Below are positions 36,928-44,204 of a DNA stretch of 64,000 bases, piece after piece. Every line of letters starts with the position of its first letter. The stretch's first letter is position 1. Source of the DNA: Pseudomonadota bacterium (GTDB lineage: Bacteria > Pseudomonadota > Gammaproteobacteria > Burkholderiales > Burkholderiaceae_B); the NCBI GenBank assembly GCA_023389155.1, contig JAEWEV010000034.1:1-64000 (forward strand), given 5' to 3'. The notes under the pieces were generated by a model, which made no database searches, was not told the origin of the DNA, and worked only from the letters and a program-made list of their open reading frames with translations. The position numbers were made by a program, and so were the translations under genes.

Positions 36928-37848
36928 ATGACCACTAAGCAAGCATCCGCGAGCGCCCACCAGCAGGAAATAGATCCCTTCATCGACGCCTTATGGCTTG
37001 AAGACGGGCTATCGCAGAACACATTGATGGCGTACCGCCGTGACCTGAAAGGGTTTGCCGACTTTCTGGCCCGCGCCAGGCCGCCCAGAACGTTATTGCA
37101 AACCACCCGCGAAGATATCGAAGGCTGGTTTGCCGCCAAACATGCCAGCAGCAAGGCCACTACCGCCAATCGTCGCCTTGCCACACTAAAACGCTATTTT
37201 GCCTGGGCCATCCGCACGCATCAAATCAGCGAAGATCCCTGCCTCACCCTGCATTCGGCAAGGCAACCCGTCCGCTTTCCCAAAACCATGAGTGAACAGC
37301 AGGTCGATCAGCTGCTGGAAGCCCCCAACACAGCCGATGCGCTGGGGTTGCGTGACCGTGCCATGCTGGAAACGCTTTATGCATCCGGCCTGCGCGTCAC
37401 GGAACTGGTCAGTCTGAAAGTGCTGCACCTGAGCCTGAACGAAAACGTGGTCAGGGTTGTGATGGGCAAGGGCGGTAAAGACCGGCTCGTACCGCTGGGT
37501 GCGCAGGCGGCCTACTGGCTGGAAAGGTATCTGAAGGAAGCGCGCCCGGAACTGCTGGGCCGAAAGCAATCCGACGACCTGTTTCTGACCCGGCGAGCCG
37601 CAGGCATGACCCGGCAGGCTTTCTGGCAACTCATAAAGAAATACGCCCTGCAGGCCGATATTCATACTCCGCTGTCGCCACATATTTTGCGCCATGCCTT
37701 TGCGACTCACCTGCTGAATCACGGCGCGGATCTGCGTGTGGTGCAACTGCTGCTGGGCCATGCCGATATCTCTACGACCCAGATCTACACCCATGTTGCA
37801 CGCGAGCGACTCAAACAGCTACACGCACTGCACCACCCGCGAGCCTGA
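36928..37848 (+). CDS. xerD: Site-specific tyrosine recombinase XerD
   Basis: A 306-residue tyrosine recombinase that with XerC resolves chromosome dimers at dif. The SAM-like N-terminal domain (about 15-105) begins FIDALWLEDGLSQNTL. The catalytic residues appear in order: Arg in ASGLRVTEL (about 156), Lys in GKGGKDR, HILRH (about 252-256), His in LLGHADIST and Tyr in TQIYTHV. The closeness to the XerD consensus and the lack of an excisionase or other phage genes argue against a phage integrase. Confidence 0.93.
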   Translation: MTTKQASASAHQQEIDPFIDALWLEDGLSQNTLMAYRRDLKGFADFLARARPPRTLLQTTREDIEGWFAAKHASSKATTANRRLATLKRYFAWAIRTHQISEDPCLTLHSARQPVRFPKTMSEQQVDQLLEAPNTADALGLRDRAMLETLYASGLRVTELVSLKVLHLSLNENVVRVVMGKGGKDRLVPLGAQAAYWLERYLKEARPELLGRKQSDDLFLTRRAAGMTRQAFWQLIKKYALQADIHTPLSPHILRHAFATHLLNHGADLRVVQLLLGHADISTTQIYTHVARERLKQLHALHHPRA

Positions 37849-37952
37849 TGCGGCAAGTACTCACGGAATACGATCACAGTAGCGATTGCGTTGAAAAGAT
37901 TGCAGTAGAATATGGCCTGCTTCAACAACTCCGGTGTATCCGGTAAAACGCC

Positions 37953-38444
37953 ATGGCTGCCAGTAAACATGTCTCTGAAACGCCTGCCACCCAGATGCTG
38001 AAAAAGCATAAGGTGATGTATACAGAACACATATATGACTATATTGATCATGGCGGCAGTGCCGAAGCAGCACGGCAACTGGGAGTAGATCCGCATGCCG
38101 TGATCAAAACGCTGATTCTGGAAGATGAGCAGGCCAAACCGCAGGTCGTACTGATGCATGGTGACCGTGAGGTTTCCCTGAAGAATCTGGCCCGGCAAAT
38201 TGGCGTCAAAAAAATGCAACCCTGCCAGCCAGCAGTCGCACCCAAACATTCTGGCTATCAGATCGGCGGCACCTCGCCTTTCGGAACGCGCAAGCGCATG
38301 CCGGTCTGGGTGGAGCAAAGCGTGCTTGCTTTGCCACAAATATTCATCAATGGCGGCCGCCGCGGTTATCTGCTCGGAATCGCCCCCCAGGTCCTTGTGG
38401 ACCTGCTGCAGGCGCGGCCGGTTAATGTCGCCAACGAGACATAG
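37953..38444 (+). CDS. ybaK: YbaK/EbsC-type aminoacyl-tRNA deacylase
   Basis: A 163-residue YbaK-domain protein of the ProX/YbaK family that hydrolyses mischarged Cys-tRNA(Pro). ILEDEQAKPQVVLMHGD, the LARQIGVKKM segment with catalytic-pocket Lys residues, and the GGTSPFG loop are present. The closest subtype by sight is YbaK. It stands alone between xerD and a methyltransferase on the same strand. Confidence 0.9.
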   Translation: MAASKHVSETPATQMLKKHKVMYTEHIYDYIDHGGSAEAARQLGVDPHAVIKTLILEDEQAKPQVVLMHGDREVSLKNLARQIGVKKMQPCQPAVAPKHSGYQIGGTSPFGTRKRMPVWVEQSVLALPQIFINGGRRGYLLGIAPQVLVDLLQARPVNVANET

Positions 38445-38693
38445 CAGTGCTGGCTCAGATACCGTGCGCGTACGAAAATTGCAACATGCGGGCACATGAA
38501 TACCAAGATAACCATATCTCATCGTTTCATATCTTAGCGTTTCCGGTAGCCATCGCGGGCGGTCGTGGTTGGAAAGGCTACACTGAACAAACGCGCCCTC
38601 AACAACGGGTAAAATTCCCCATAAGGCACGTCAGCGATTAAGAACGCGATGATGTTATCTTGCTTTATCGAGAGTTTTTAAAAAGGGTGATGG

Positions 38694-39329
38694 ATGAAAG
38701 ACTATTATGGTGCGCGTGCCCGGGAATACGACAGAATTTATTTAAAACCTGAGCGGCAACCCGATCTTCGAAAGCTGGAAGCATGGTTGCCTACCGTGTT
38801 CGCTGATCACTCGGTTCTGGAAGTAGCTTGCGGCACTGGATACTGGACGCAATTTTATGCCACTGCGGCGCGTCAGGTCGTGGCGCTGGATGCGGCGCCC
38901 GAAACACTGACAATTGCACAGCAACGCGTTGCAACCGATAAAGTCACGTGGATGCAGGGTGACGCCTATCAACTTCCGGTGTTCACCACGCAATTTACAG
39001 CCGCCTTCGCCGGTTTCTGGTGGTCACATATCCCTCTGGATAAAATTGACGGATTTCTTCGCGAACTTCATCGCGTGCTTGATCCAGGCTCGACAATCGT
39101 GTTTCTTGATAATCGCTTCGTGCCGGGCAGTAGCACGCCGCTTGCCGATGCCGATGCAATGGGGAACACGTACCAGATACGTCATCTTGATGATGGTTCA
39201 ACTCATCGTGTACTGAAAAACTTTCCGACCCGGGAGGCATTGATTGCTGCCGTGTCTGCTTATTCACAGTCGAGCCAATATCTGGAATGGGATTATTTCT
39301 GGGCGCTTAAGTACACCTTGCACGGATAA
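38694..39329 (+). CDS. SAM-dependent class I methyltransferase
   Basis: A 211-residue small-molecule-type methyltransferase. Motif I is EVACGTGYWT from about residue 43, followed by the acidic end of strand 2 (VALDAAPETL). DAYQLPV and the post-motif GFWWSHIP complete a Methyltransf_25/11-type fold. The substrate cannot be predicted. It has a GTGATGG-type weak ribosome site and no operon partner, and precedes the tRNA-Arg where gene order becomes irregular. Confidence 0.85.
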   Translation: MKDYYGARAREYDRIYLKPERQPDLRKLEAWLPTVFADHSVLEVACGTGYWTQFYATAARQVVALDAAPETLTIAQQRVATDKVTWMQGDAYQLPVFTTQFTAAFAGFWWSHIPLDKIDGFLRELHRVLDPGSTIVFLDNRFVPGSSTPLADADAMGNTYQIRHLDDGSTHRVLKNFPTREALIAAVSAYSQSSQYLEWDYFWALKYTLHG

Positions 39330-39573
39330 CCATCGTAGCGGAAAAAGGGCGCTCGAAAGAACCGGCTCAATGACGGTTGCCATATGATTGTCCACCTGGC
39401 ACCAGACCCGCGCATGGCTATCAGGGGTATTGTTTCGGCTTTTTGTGGGAGAATCCTGTGGGTAGTTTTATCTTGGATTTTATTAGAAATAGATAAAACG
39501 GACAAAAACCATAGCCACTGACTGACTGATTTTTATCAAAATTGATGTATTTATAAAATGGCATAAAGATCGC

Positions 39574-39648
39574 TGGCCTCGCCGACAGGAATCGAACCTG
39601 TAATTGGCCCTTAGGAGGGGTCGGTTATATCCATTTAACTACGGCGAG
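39574..39648 (-). tRNA. tRNA-Arg (anticodon CCT)
   Basis: On the minus strand the sequence folds as a full cloverleaf. The 7-bp acceptor stem is CTCGCCG with CGGCGAG. The D-arm reads GTTA...TAAC and the 7-base anticodon loop is CTCCTAA with anticodon CCT; its stem has one A-C mismatch. The T-arm is ACAGG/CCTGT with loop TTCGATT. Discriminator G and CCA are encoded (39574-39577). It reads AGG codons. Confidence 0.95.
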
Positions 39649-39962
39649 AACGGCTGTTTCTGCGTAAAAGCACCGCACATTATATGCTAAAACCTCCGGC
39701 TAGGGTTTGGGCGGGAGCGGCTGTGGTCAATTAAGCGCCGCGTGCAGAAACAGAACGCCCGTGCCGGTATAGCTCGTGCAGCCGAGCGCACAAAAGACGA
39801 CTAAAGGCTAGCGGATTCGATACTCTAACCGAAGCCGGCGGTTGTCGGCCTCTTTCCCGGCAAACAAGGGAGGTGCGGGCCTGTCTGGTGTCTTTCAATC
39901 TTTTCTCATTTCGTGATAGCATCGTTTCTATTAATTCGTTGCGTATGCAAAGGGATGATGCT
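39649..39962. other. Gap between tRNA-Arg and the next small gene (314 bp)
   Basis: No credible gene seen. It holds the tRNA promoter near 39680 and, at its right end, the ribosome site of the 94-residue orphan gene. The remainder shows no repeat or terminator that I can support. Confidence 0.5.
39679..39684 (-). promoter_or_regulatory. -10 box of tRNA-Arg
   Basis: A perfect TATAAT on the minus strand, 31 bp upstream of the mature tRNA 5' end. No good -35 match is seen at 16-18 bp. Confidence 0.5.
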
Positions 39963-40247
39963 ATGGGTGAAGCGACGCCTTCCGAATATATTCATACTGT
40001 TAAAGAGCAAGCGGTGTTTGAACTGGTACGAATGTTGGGCGTTAGTAATGAGCAACTTGATGGCGTGGCGGCAGAAGTTCAGGCTTGGGTTATGTCGAAT
40101 CGGGCTGCGGACGATCCATCACTCAGAGCAAAAACAGACTTAGCAATGGAGATGCAAAATTGGATCAACTCCATTAAAGATTGGATCAACTCCATTAAAG
40201 ATTTGAAACAACGGTTCAGCGCTTTTCATATAGATGCAAAATCCTGA
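39963..40247 (+). CDS. Orphan 94-residue protein of unknown function
   Basis: Not recognised. The ATG at 39963 has an AAAGGGA ribosome site 8-14 bp upstream, better than the in-frame ATG at 39945. The predicted protein is soluble and mostly helical: VKEQAVFELVRMLGVSNEQL, then a C-terminal part in which NWINSIKD-WINSIKD is duplicated by a 21-bp tandem repeat. It is an isolated gene between tRNA-Arg and aqpZ, with no signal peptide or membrane segment. The ribosome site and residue composition suggest it is real; the duplication suggests recent change. Confidence 0.6.
   Translation: MGEATPSEYIHTVKEQAVFELVRMLGVSNEQLDGVAAEVQAWVMSNRAADDPSLRAKTDLAMEMQNWINSIKDWINSIKDLKQRFSAFHIDAKS
40159..40200 (+). 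repeat. 21-bp perfect tandem duplication inside the orphan gene
   Basis: Two identical 21-bp copies (40159-40179 and 40180-40200) of a unit that adds seven codons in frame (WINSIKD). The first three bases repeat again after copy two. Typical of replication slippage; length is a multiple of three so the frame is kept. Confidence 0.95.
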
Positions 40248-40440
40248 GAATATTTCTGCATTGGCTGGGAACCCCTATCTGCCTTCCTCTTTCTGTCATG
40301 CAAGTTCGAATCGTTTTCTCAAATTCTGGACCGTTCTTCAGGCAGCAAATAATCTGCGTTTTATTTAGCAAAATCCGTTCTTGCAACTCATCGTGAGACA
40401 CGCAGTTTTGGGCGGCGACAATGTTGCCTGTGTTCGGCGG

Positions 40441-40468
40441 GAAAAAAACAAAGCCCGCTCACGCGGGC
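40441..40468 (-). terminator. aqpZ terminator
   Basis: GCCCGC (40453-40458) pairs with GCGGGC (40463-40468). On the minus strand the stem is followed by TTTGTTTTTTT. It lies 9 bp after the aqpZ stop. Confidence 0.85.
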
Positions 40469-40476
40469 AATTCCAT

Positions 40477-41172
40477 TTAGTCGCGCTCAGATAACAGGCA
40501 TCTGTATATCAAGCCGCCTACGATAGCCCCAACAATGGGTACAACCCAGAAAACCCAAAGTTGCGATATTGCCCAGTCACCTTGAAACAGCGCAACGCCC
40601 GTGCTTCTTGCCGGGTTCACAGAAGTATTAGTCACAGGGATGCTGATTAGATGAATCAACGTCAAGGCCAGACCAATAGCGATTGGTGCGAATCCTGCCG
40701 GCGCCCGCTTGTCTGTTGCTCCATGAATAATAATCAGGAAAAAGGCGGTGAGGACAAACTCTGCGATTATCGCTGCTGTTAAAGAATAACCGTCAGGAGA
40801 GTGTTCGCCATAGCCATTAGAAGCGAACCCGCTTGCGCTTGCATCGAAACCTGCCTTACCACTGGCGATTAGATAGAGAACGCCACCTGCGATAATGCCT
40901 CCAATTACCTGAGAAATAATATAAGGCAATACGGTGTTTGAGGGTATTCGTCCCCCAGCGAACAACCCGAGCGTTACAGCAGGATTAAAATGACCGCCTG
41001 AAATGTGGCCTACCGCGAATGCCATTGTCAAGACTGTTAGTCCAAATGCCAGGGCAACCCCTGCAAATCCGATGCCCAATTCTGGGAATGCTGCAGCTAG
41101 AACCGCACTTCCGCAACCCCCAAAGACCAACCAGAATGTCCCAAATGCCTCCGCACTACATTTCTTAATCAT
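40477..41172 (-). CDS. aqpZ: Aquaporin Z
   Basis: A 231-residue water channel with six membrane helices and two re-entrant NPA motifs, at 63-65 (HFNPAVTLG) and 186-188 (SVNPARSTG). The selectivity-filter residues Phe43, His174, Thr183 and Arg189 sit at exactly the E. coli AqpZ numbering, and the length is identical, so a water-selective pore is expected rather than a glycerol facilitator. Single gene with its own terminator. Confidence 0.96.
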   Translation of the reverse strand: MIKKCSAEAFGTFWLVFGGCGSAVLAAAFPELGIGFAGVALAFGLTVLTMAFAVGHISGGHFNPAVTLGLFAGGRIPSNTVLPYIISQVIGGIIAGGVLYLIASGKAGFDASASGFASNGYGEHSPDGYSLTAAIIAEFVLTAFFLIIIHGATDKRAPAGFAPIAIGLALTLIHLISIPVTNTSVNPARSTGVALFQGDWAISQLWVFWVVPIVGAIVGGLIYRCLLSERD

Positions 41173-41304
41173 GTCTCTTCCTTTGTTAATATGAATTGTG
41201 AGGAAATTATGCGAGCAATTGATTGGCTAGACAATAAAACTTTCGTCAATTCGGGCTGCTAAAGATTTACAAAATGTACCGTTGAGCTCGGAGGGGCAGC
41301 AAAA

Positions 41305-41331
41305 TAAATGAAAACCCGCGTGTGAGCGGGT
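41305..41331 (-). terminator. Terminator of the minus-strand small-ORF group
   Basis: ACCCGC (41314-41319) pairs with GCGGGT (41326-41331) around a 6-base loop. Read on the minus strand the stem is followed by TTTTCATTTATTTT. It lies about 40 bp beyond the last small open frame and has no other minus-strand gene to serve. Confidence 0.65.
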
Positions 41332-41370
41332 AGGGGAGTTATTTAACAGCTAGTGTGGCTTCGAAAGGTT

Positions 41371-41433
41371 TTAAAAGTTCGCTATAAATGCGAGCTTAAC
41401 TTTTACACGAACAGTGAGTAACTTAACAGTCAT
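41371..41433 (-). CDS. Possible 20-residue micro-ORF
   Basis: Reads MTVKLLTVRVKVKLAFIANF. Its ATG overlaps the stop of the frame above (ATGA) and is preceded by GGAG at a workable distance. A basic, hydrophobic peptide followed by a terminator. It may be real and translationally coupled, or chance; there is no homology that I recognise. Confidence 0.25.
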   Translation of the reverse strand: MTVKLLTVRVKVKLAFIANF

Positions 41434-41698
41434 TTCAATTTCTCCAATGACTTGATGTGGATTGGAGATACGGTCTGCCCAATTACAACGACATAATTGA
41501 GCCCGTCGACATTCCAGACATCGTGCCGCGCAATCTGCAATATTTCATTCGCTGAACCGATGCGACAAAGTACTAGTTGATTCAGCTTTTTTCCATCTTC
41601 CCCGCCTCTAAAAAGGGTTATCTTTTCCCTGCCAAGCGTAGCGTGACTCCGTCCGATATCCCGTGCCCCACTTGACTGTCGGAAATGAAATTACGCAC
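41430..41698 (-). pseudogene. Frameshifted small gene (about 89 codons)
   Basis: Two adjacent minus-strand frames look coding but are out of phase by one base. The first ends GISDGVTLRLAGKR-stop; the second continues ITLFRGGEDGKKLNQL and runs to a TGA at 41430-41432. Adding one A to the AAAA run at 41623-41626 joins them into one frame reading VTLRLAGKKITLFRGGEDG. A GTG at 41698 is a possible start. An alternative start is the ATG at 41596 with a strong GGGGAAG ribosome site, but it meets a stop after MEKS unless the A6 run slips. Not recognised; it could be a sequencing error, a decayed gene or programmed slippage. Confidence 0.4.
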
Positions 41699-41726
41699 CC
41701 TGGTGATGTCGTTCTCGGTACCCCAT

Positions 41727-41957
41727 TCAATCCGATCCGCCACCGCCGCTATCGCCACCACCACAATTTCCGCCTGCGTCTGATACGTTGCAACTGTCAC
41801 CTCCGCCTGATCCGCTTCCCGTGTCTGCTCCGGCAATGTAATACCCCTCCGACGATCTGCTGCGACGACGCTTTTTATGGAGTTTGTTCGCAATCCAGAA
41901 AAAGCAAACCACAGCAGTAATCGGTCCGATAATAATTAATAAGTCAATTCCTGCCAT
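41727..41957 (-). CDS. Small membrane protein with Gly/Ser/Cys-rich tail
   Basis: A 76-residue protein. One membrane segment at about 4-22 (IDLLIIIGPITAVVCFFWI) is followed by a strongly basic patch KLHKKRRRSR, which predicts a cytoplasmic C-terminus. The last 30 residues are Gly/Ser/Asp-rich with two Cys (GGGDSCNVSD, GGNCGGGDS). The ATG at 41957 has a GGGGCGAG ribosome site; the in-frame Met eight codons earlier does not. It heads a minus-strand small-ORF group and is divergent from the Hint-domain gene. Function unknown. Confidence 0.6.
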   Translation of the reverse strand: MAGIDLLIIIGPITAVVCFFWIANKLHKKRRRSRSSEGYYIAGADTGSGSGGGDSCNVSDAGGNCGGGDSGGGGSD

Positions 41958-42190
41958 TCGCTCGCCCCATACATTGAACATTAATACACAAAGCTAGATA
42001 GAAGCTAGCTATTAACTTTGAAGTCTGTGTAGTGAACCAGGAATTCTCCAGTAGTATCAAAGCGCTTTGCGTCTTTCCACGTAACTTTTATTTTGTAATA
42101 TTTTGTAGGGTTTTGTGAAAACTTTAAATAGAGTAATAAAAAAATTCAGCTATCATTAAGTTTCGATTCAAAATTTTACAAAAAAGAGGA

Positions 42191-43411
42191 ATGACCGTGG
42201 CAAACACACAATCGGTTGACCTGAGCAGTGAGCGGACCGAAGCAAACTTCGATCAGAATATTTCACAAGTAGGTATTGATTACACGATCATAAATAATCA
42301 TGGCGCTGATACTGGTACTAGTGCTCATGTAAGTAATTTTATGAATCTACAGGAACCTTATGAGGTTAGATATATTTCCAATATACCAGATGGGGCGAAT
42401 TCAGGAGATTTCCACTTCTCAGTCGGGCAGGGGGCAAATATCAATTTAAGTTCGTTCCAGCAACTGGGAGAACACGCCAATACTACAGTGAAACTTGCCC
42501 CAGATTCAATCCTTCACATAACGGCTGATGATATTGATAGCGAAACCCTTGCCGGTATGCAATTCGATATGACTAGTGATGGTAATTCGACATTAATTTT
42601 TGATTCAATGTCTGGACTTGATGGTGTCCCATCGATCGAAGGTTTGTCTCCGGGCGATATTATCCAGTTAAACGACGCCGCAAGTGGCGCGGTAGAGAAT
42701 GGGCAAATAGTTTTTCACGATAGTCAAGGAAATGTAGTAGGAAAATTCGATGCTCCCGATCAAGATTTATCAGGTGTGGTATTTGACGGGAAGACGATGA
42801 CCTATGCTTGTTATCTAAGAGGGACACATATTGCGACCCCAGACGGTGAGATCAAAATTGAAGCTCTGAAAGCTGGTGATACTGTCCTTACCGCCAGTGG
42901 CCGCACAGCCAAAGTCAAATGGCTGGGGTATCGGACTTTGTATAAAAACCACATTCCGACCAAAGACTCGAAACGCGCATTTCCGATTCTGTTCAAGAAA
43001 GGCTGCATTGCTGACAACGTGCCGCACCGTGACTTGATTATGTCGCCGGGTCATCACGTCAGTTTTGATGGTAATCTGGTCTCTGCCATGAATCTGGTCA
43101 ATGGCAAGTCAATTGTGCAACTATTGGATCTGCCCTCCTTCCAGTACTTTCACGTCGAGCTTGAGCAGTTCGATGTCCTTCTGGCCGAAGGCGTGCCGGC
43201 TGAGTCTTATGTGGATACAGGCAACCGTAAGATGTTCCAGAATGCTCGTGAGGTAGCCATGAATCCGGATTTTGGACCTGCAACTGGCCGACCTGACATA
43301 CCTGGTATTAAGGTTGTCAGAAAGGGCCCTGTGCTTGAAGGAATCCGAGCACAACTGCTTGAACGCGCACATTGGATGCAAGTGCCAGAAGAACAGAAGC
43401 GAGCGGGGTAG
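42191..43411 (+). CDS. Hint (Hedgehog/intein) domain protein
   Basis: A 406-residue protein. Residues 1-205 are acidic, rich in Asn, Ser, Asp and Thr, with a beta-rich pattern (GDIIQLNDAASGAV) and no Sec signal, like substrates of type I secretion. At Cys207 a Hint domain begins with CYLRGTHIAT; IEALKAGDTVLT and SPGHHV (285-290) are the other conserved blocks, and VELEQFDVLLAEGVPAESY closes it. This is the Hint_2 type (PF13403), in which Cys can perform N-S acyl shift and cleave or ligate. The His usually seen before DVLLAEG is Phe here. No downstream extein is obvious beyond about 60 residues. Ribosome site AAGAGGA. The gene is visibly AT-richer than its neighbours, suggesting transfer. Confidence 0.8.
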   Translation: MTVANTQSVDLSSERTEANFDQNISQVGIDYTIINNHGADTGTSAHVSNFMNLQEPYEVRYISNIPDGANSGDFHFSVGQGANINLSSFQQLGEHANTTVKLAPDSILHITADDIDSETLAGMQFDMTSDGNSTLIFDSMSGLDGVPSIEGLSPGDIIQLNDAASGAVENGQIVFHDSQGNVVGKFDAPDQDLSGVVFDGKTMTYACYLRGTHIATPDGEIKIEALKAGDTVLTASGRTAKVKWLGYRTLYKNHIPTKDSKRAFPILFKKGCIADNVPHRDLIMSPGHHVSFDGNLVSAMNLVNGKSIVQLLDLPSFQYFHVELEQFDVLLAEGVPAESYVDTGNRKMFQNAREVAMNPDFGPATGRPDIPGIKVVRKGPVLEGIRAQLLERAHWMQVPEEQKRAG

Positions 43412-43882
43412 CTGTTACTTTTTCTTAGCGCCAAGCAACCGATCCATACTATTGTAATTCGGTGGCTCTGGCGCCGTAGAATGCAATCACCAGGTTCTAC
43501 GAGGGCTAGGGGAAGCACGATGTTGAGGAAAAATTGTGGTGACCTGTGAGATATCTAATAGACTAAGTAATAACACCGAATTCTAATTCTCTTAGTCTCT
43601 CTAACTATTTATCATTATCGTGGTGCCACACCATGGCGCGTCTGCATCATTAGATAACAAAGCTTCTGATGCGCGGAGCTATGGAATGCCGTCTTGGTGG
43701 GCTCGACTCACTATGGATATTAACCAAGCCTGCAACAGGGGTATATAGGCAGTATCGTCAGCCGAACCGTTGTAATCTGGATGCATCCGCTGATTTTTAG
43801 AGGTTTAATTTCTTTGCCTTGCGGACAGCCTTGCTATCATGGCTTAAAATAAAATGATCGGCCAAACAACGGGAGATTTTGC
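43412..43882. other. Gap after the Hint gene (471 bp)
   Basis: AT-rich and without a credible gene on either strand. At its right end TTGCCT (43814-43819) and TATCAT (43835-43840, with TG upstream) form a possible promoter for the 47-residue gene, with a short 15-bp spacing. No terminator is seen for the Hint gene. Confidence 0.5.
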
Positions 43883-44026
43883 ATGAGCAACGATACTGAT
43901 TTTGATACTGCATTTGATGACATCGATTTTGATGCGATTGAAAAGAAAAATGCCGAACTGATCAAAAAAATGGATGAAAATGTGCCTGAGGTTGATAACG
44001 ACTGTGGCGACGCCTGCAAGATCTGA
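43883..44026 (+). CDS. Small acidic 47-residue protein with C-terminal Cys pair
   Basis: Starts MSNDTDFDTAFDDIDFDAI, then a Lys-rich middle (EKKNAELIKKMDE), and ends VDNDCGDACKI. The N-terminal half repeats an Asp-Phe-Asp pattern. Support: a GGGAGA ribosome site 6 bp before the ATG, and a strong intrinsic terminator starting 26 bp after the stop, so it is a single-gene unit. The acidic leader-like half and short Cys-bearing end could fit a peptide precursor or a metal-binding protein; neither is shown, and no modification enzyme lies beside it. Confidence 0.65.
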   Translation: MSNDTDFDTAFDDIDFDAIEKKNAELIKKMDENVPEVDNDCGDACKI

Positions 44027-44051
44027 TCGACACCCATTATTCAGAATATGT

Positions 44052-44081
44052 GCCCCGCGCTTTTTTGTGCCGGGGCTTTTT
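44052..44081 (+). terminator. Terminator of the 47-residue gene
   Basis: GCCCCG (44052-44057) pairs with CGGGGC (44071-44076), followed by TTTTT. The loop is 13 bases. Confidence 0.85.
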
Positions 44082-44174
44082 CATATCTGCAGAAACGCAC
44101 GATCAGCATTAATCCGTTTTTTGCATATGCCTTTCAAAGTGCCAGCCTTCGCACACCACGCTCACTGCCGGGGT

Positions 44175-44204
44175 ATTGCTGCATTAATTATTGCTGCATT
44201 AATG
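44175..44204. repeat. 15-bp tandem duplication over the DUF1634 gene end
   Basis: ATTGCTGCATTAAT occurs at 44175 and again at 44190, a 15-bp unit whose last base differs. The right copy contains the stop codon of the DUF1634 gene on the minus strand. Confidence 0.85.

Noticed and set aside
36928..37848. Phage or island integrase next to tRNA-Arg
   Set aside because: The protein is a close match to housekeeping XerD in length and motifs and is 1.7 kb from the tRNA with unrelated genes between.
40216..40401. Minus-strand 61-codon frame beginning at a GTG and overlapping the orphan gene's end
   Set aside because: Weak start without a ribosome site and convergent overlap with a better-supported gene; treated as chance.
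41663..41920. Plus-strand frame opposite the Gly/Ser-rich small membrane protein
   Set aside because: His/Arg/Cys-rich composition is the mirror of the Gly/Ser-rich coding strand; no ribosome site.
39574..44100. Direct repeat of the tRNA-Arg 3' end as an attachment site
   Set aside because: I looked for the GCCGACAGGAATCG segment elsewhere in the accessory stretch and found no second copy by eye.
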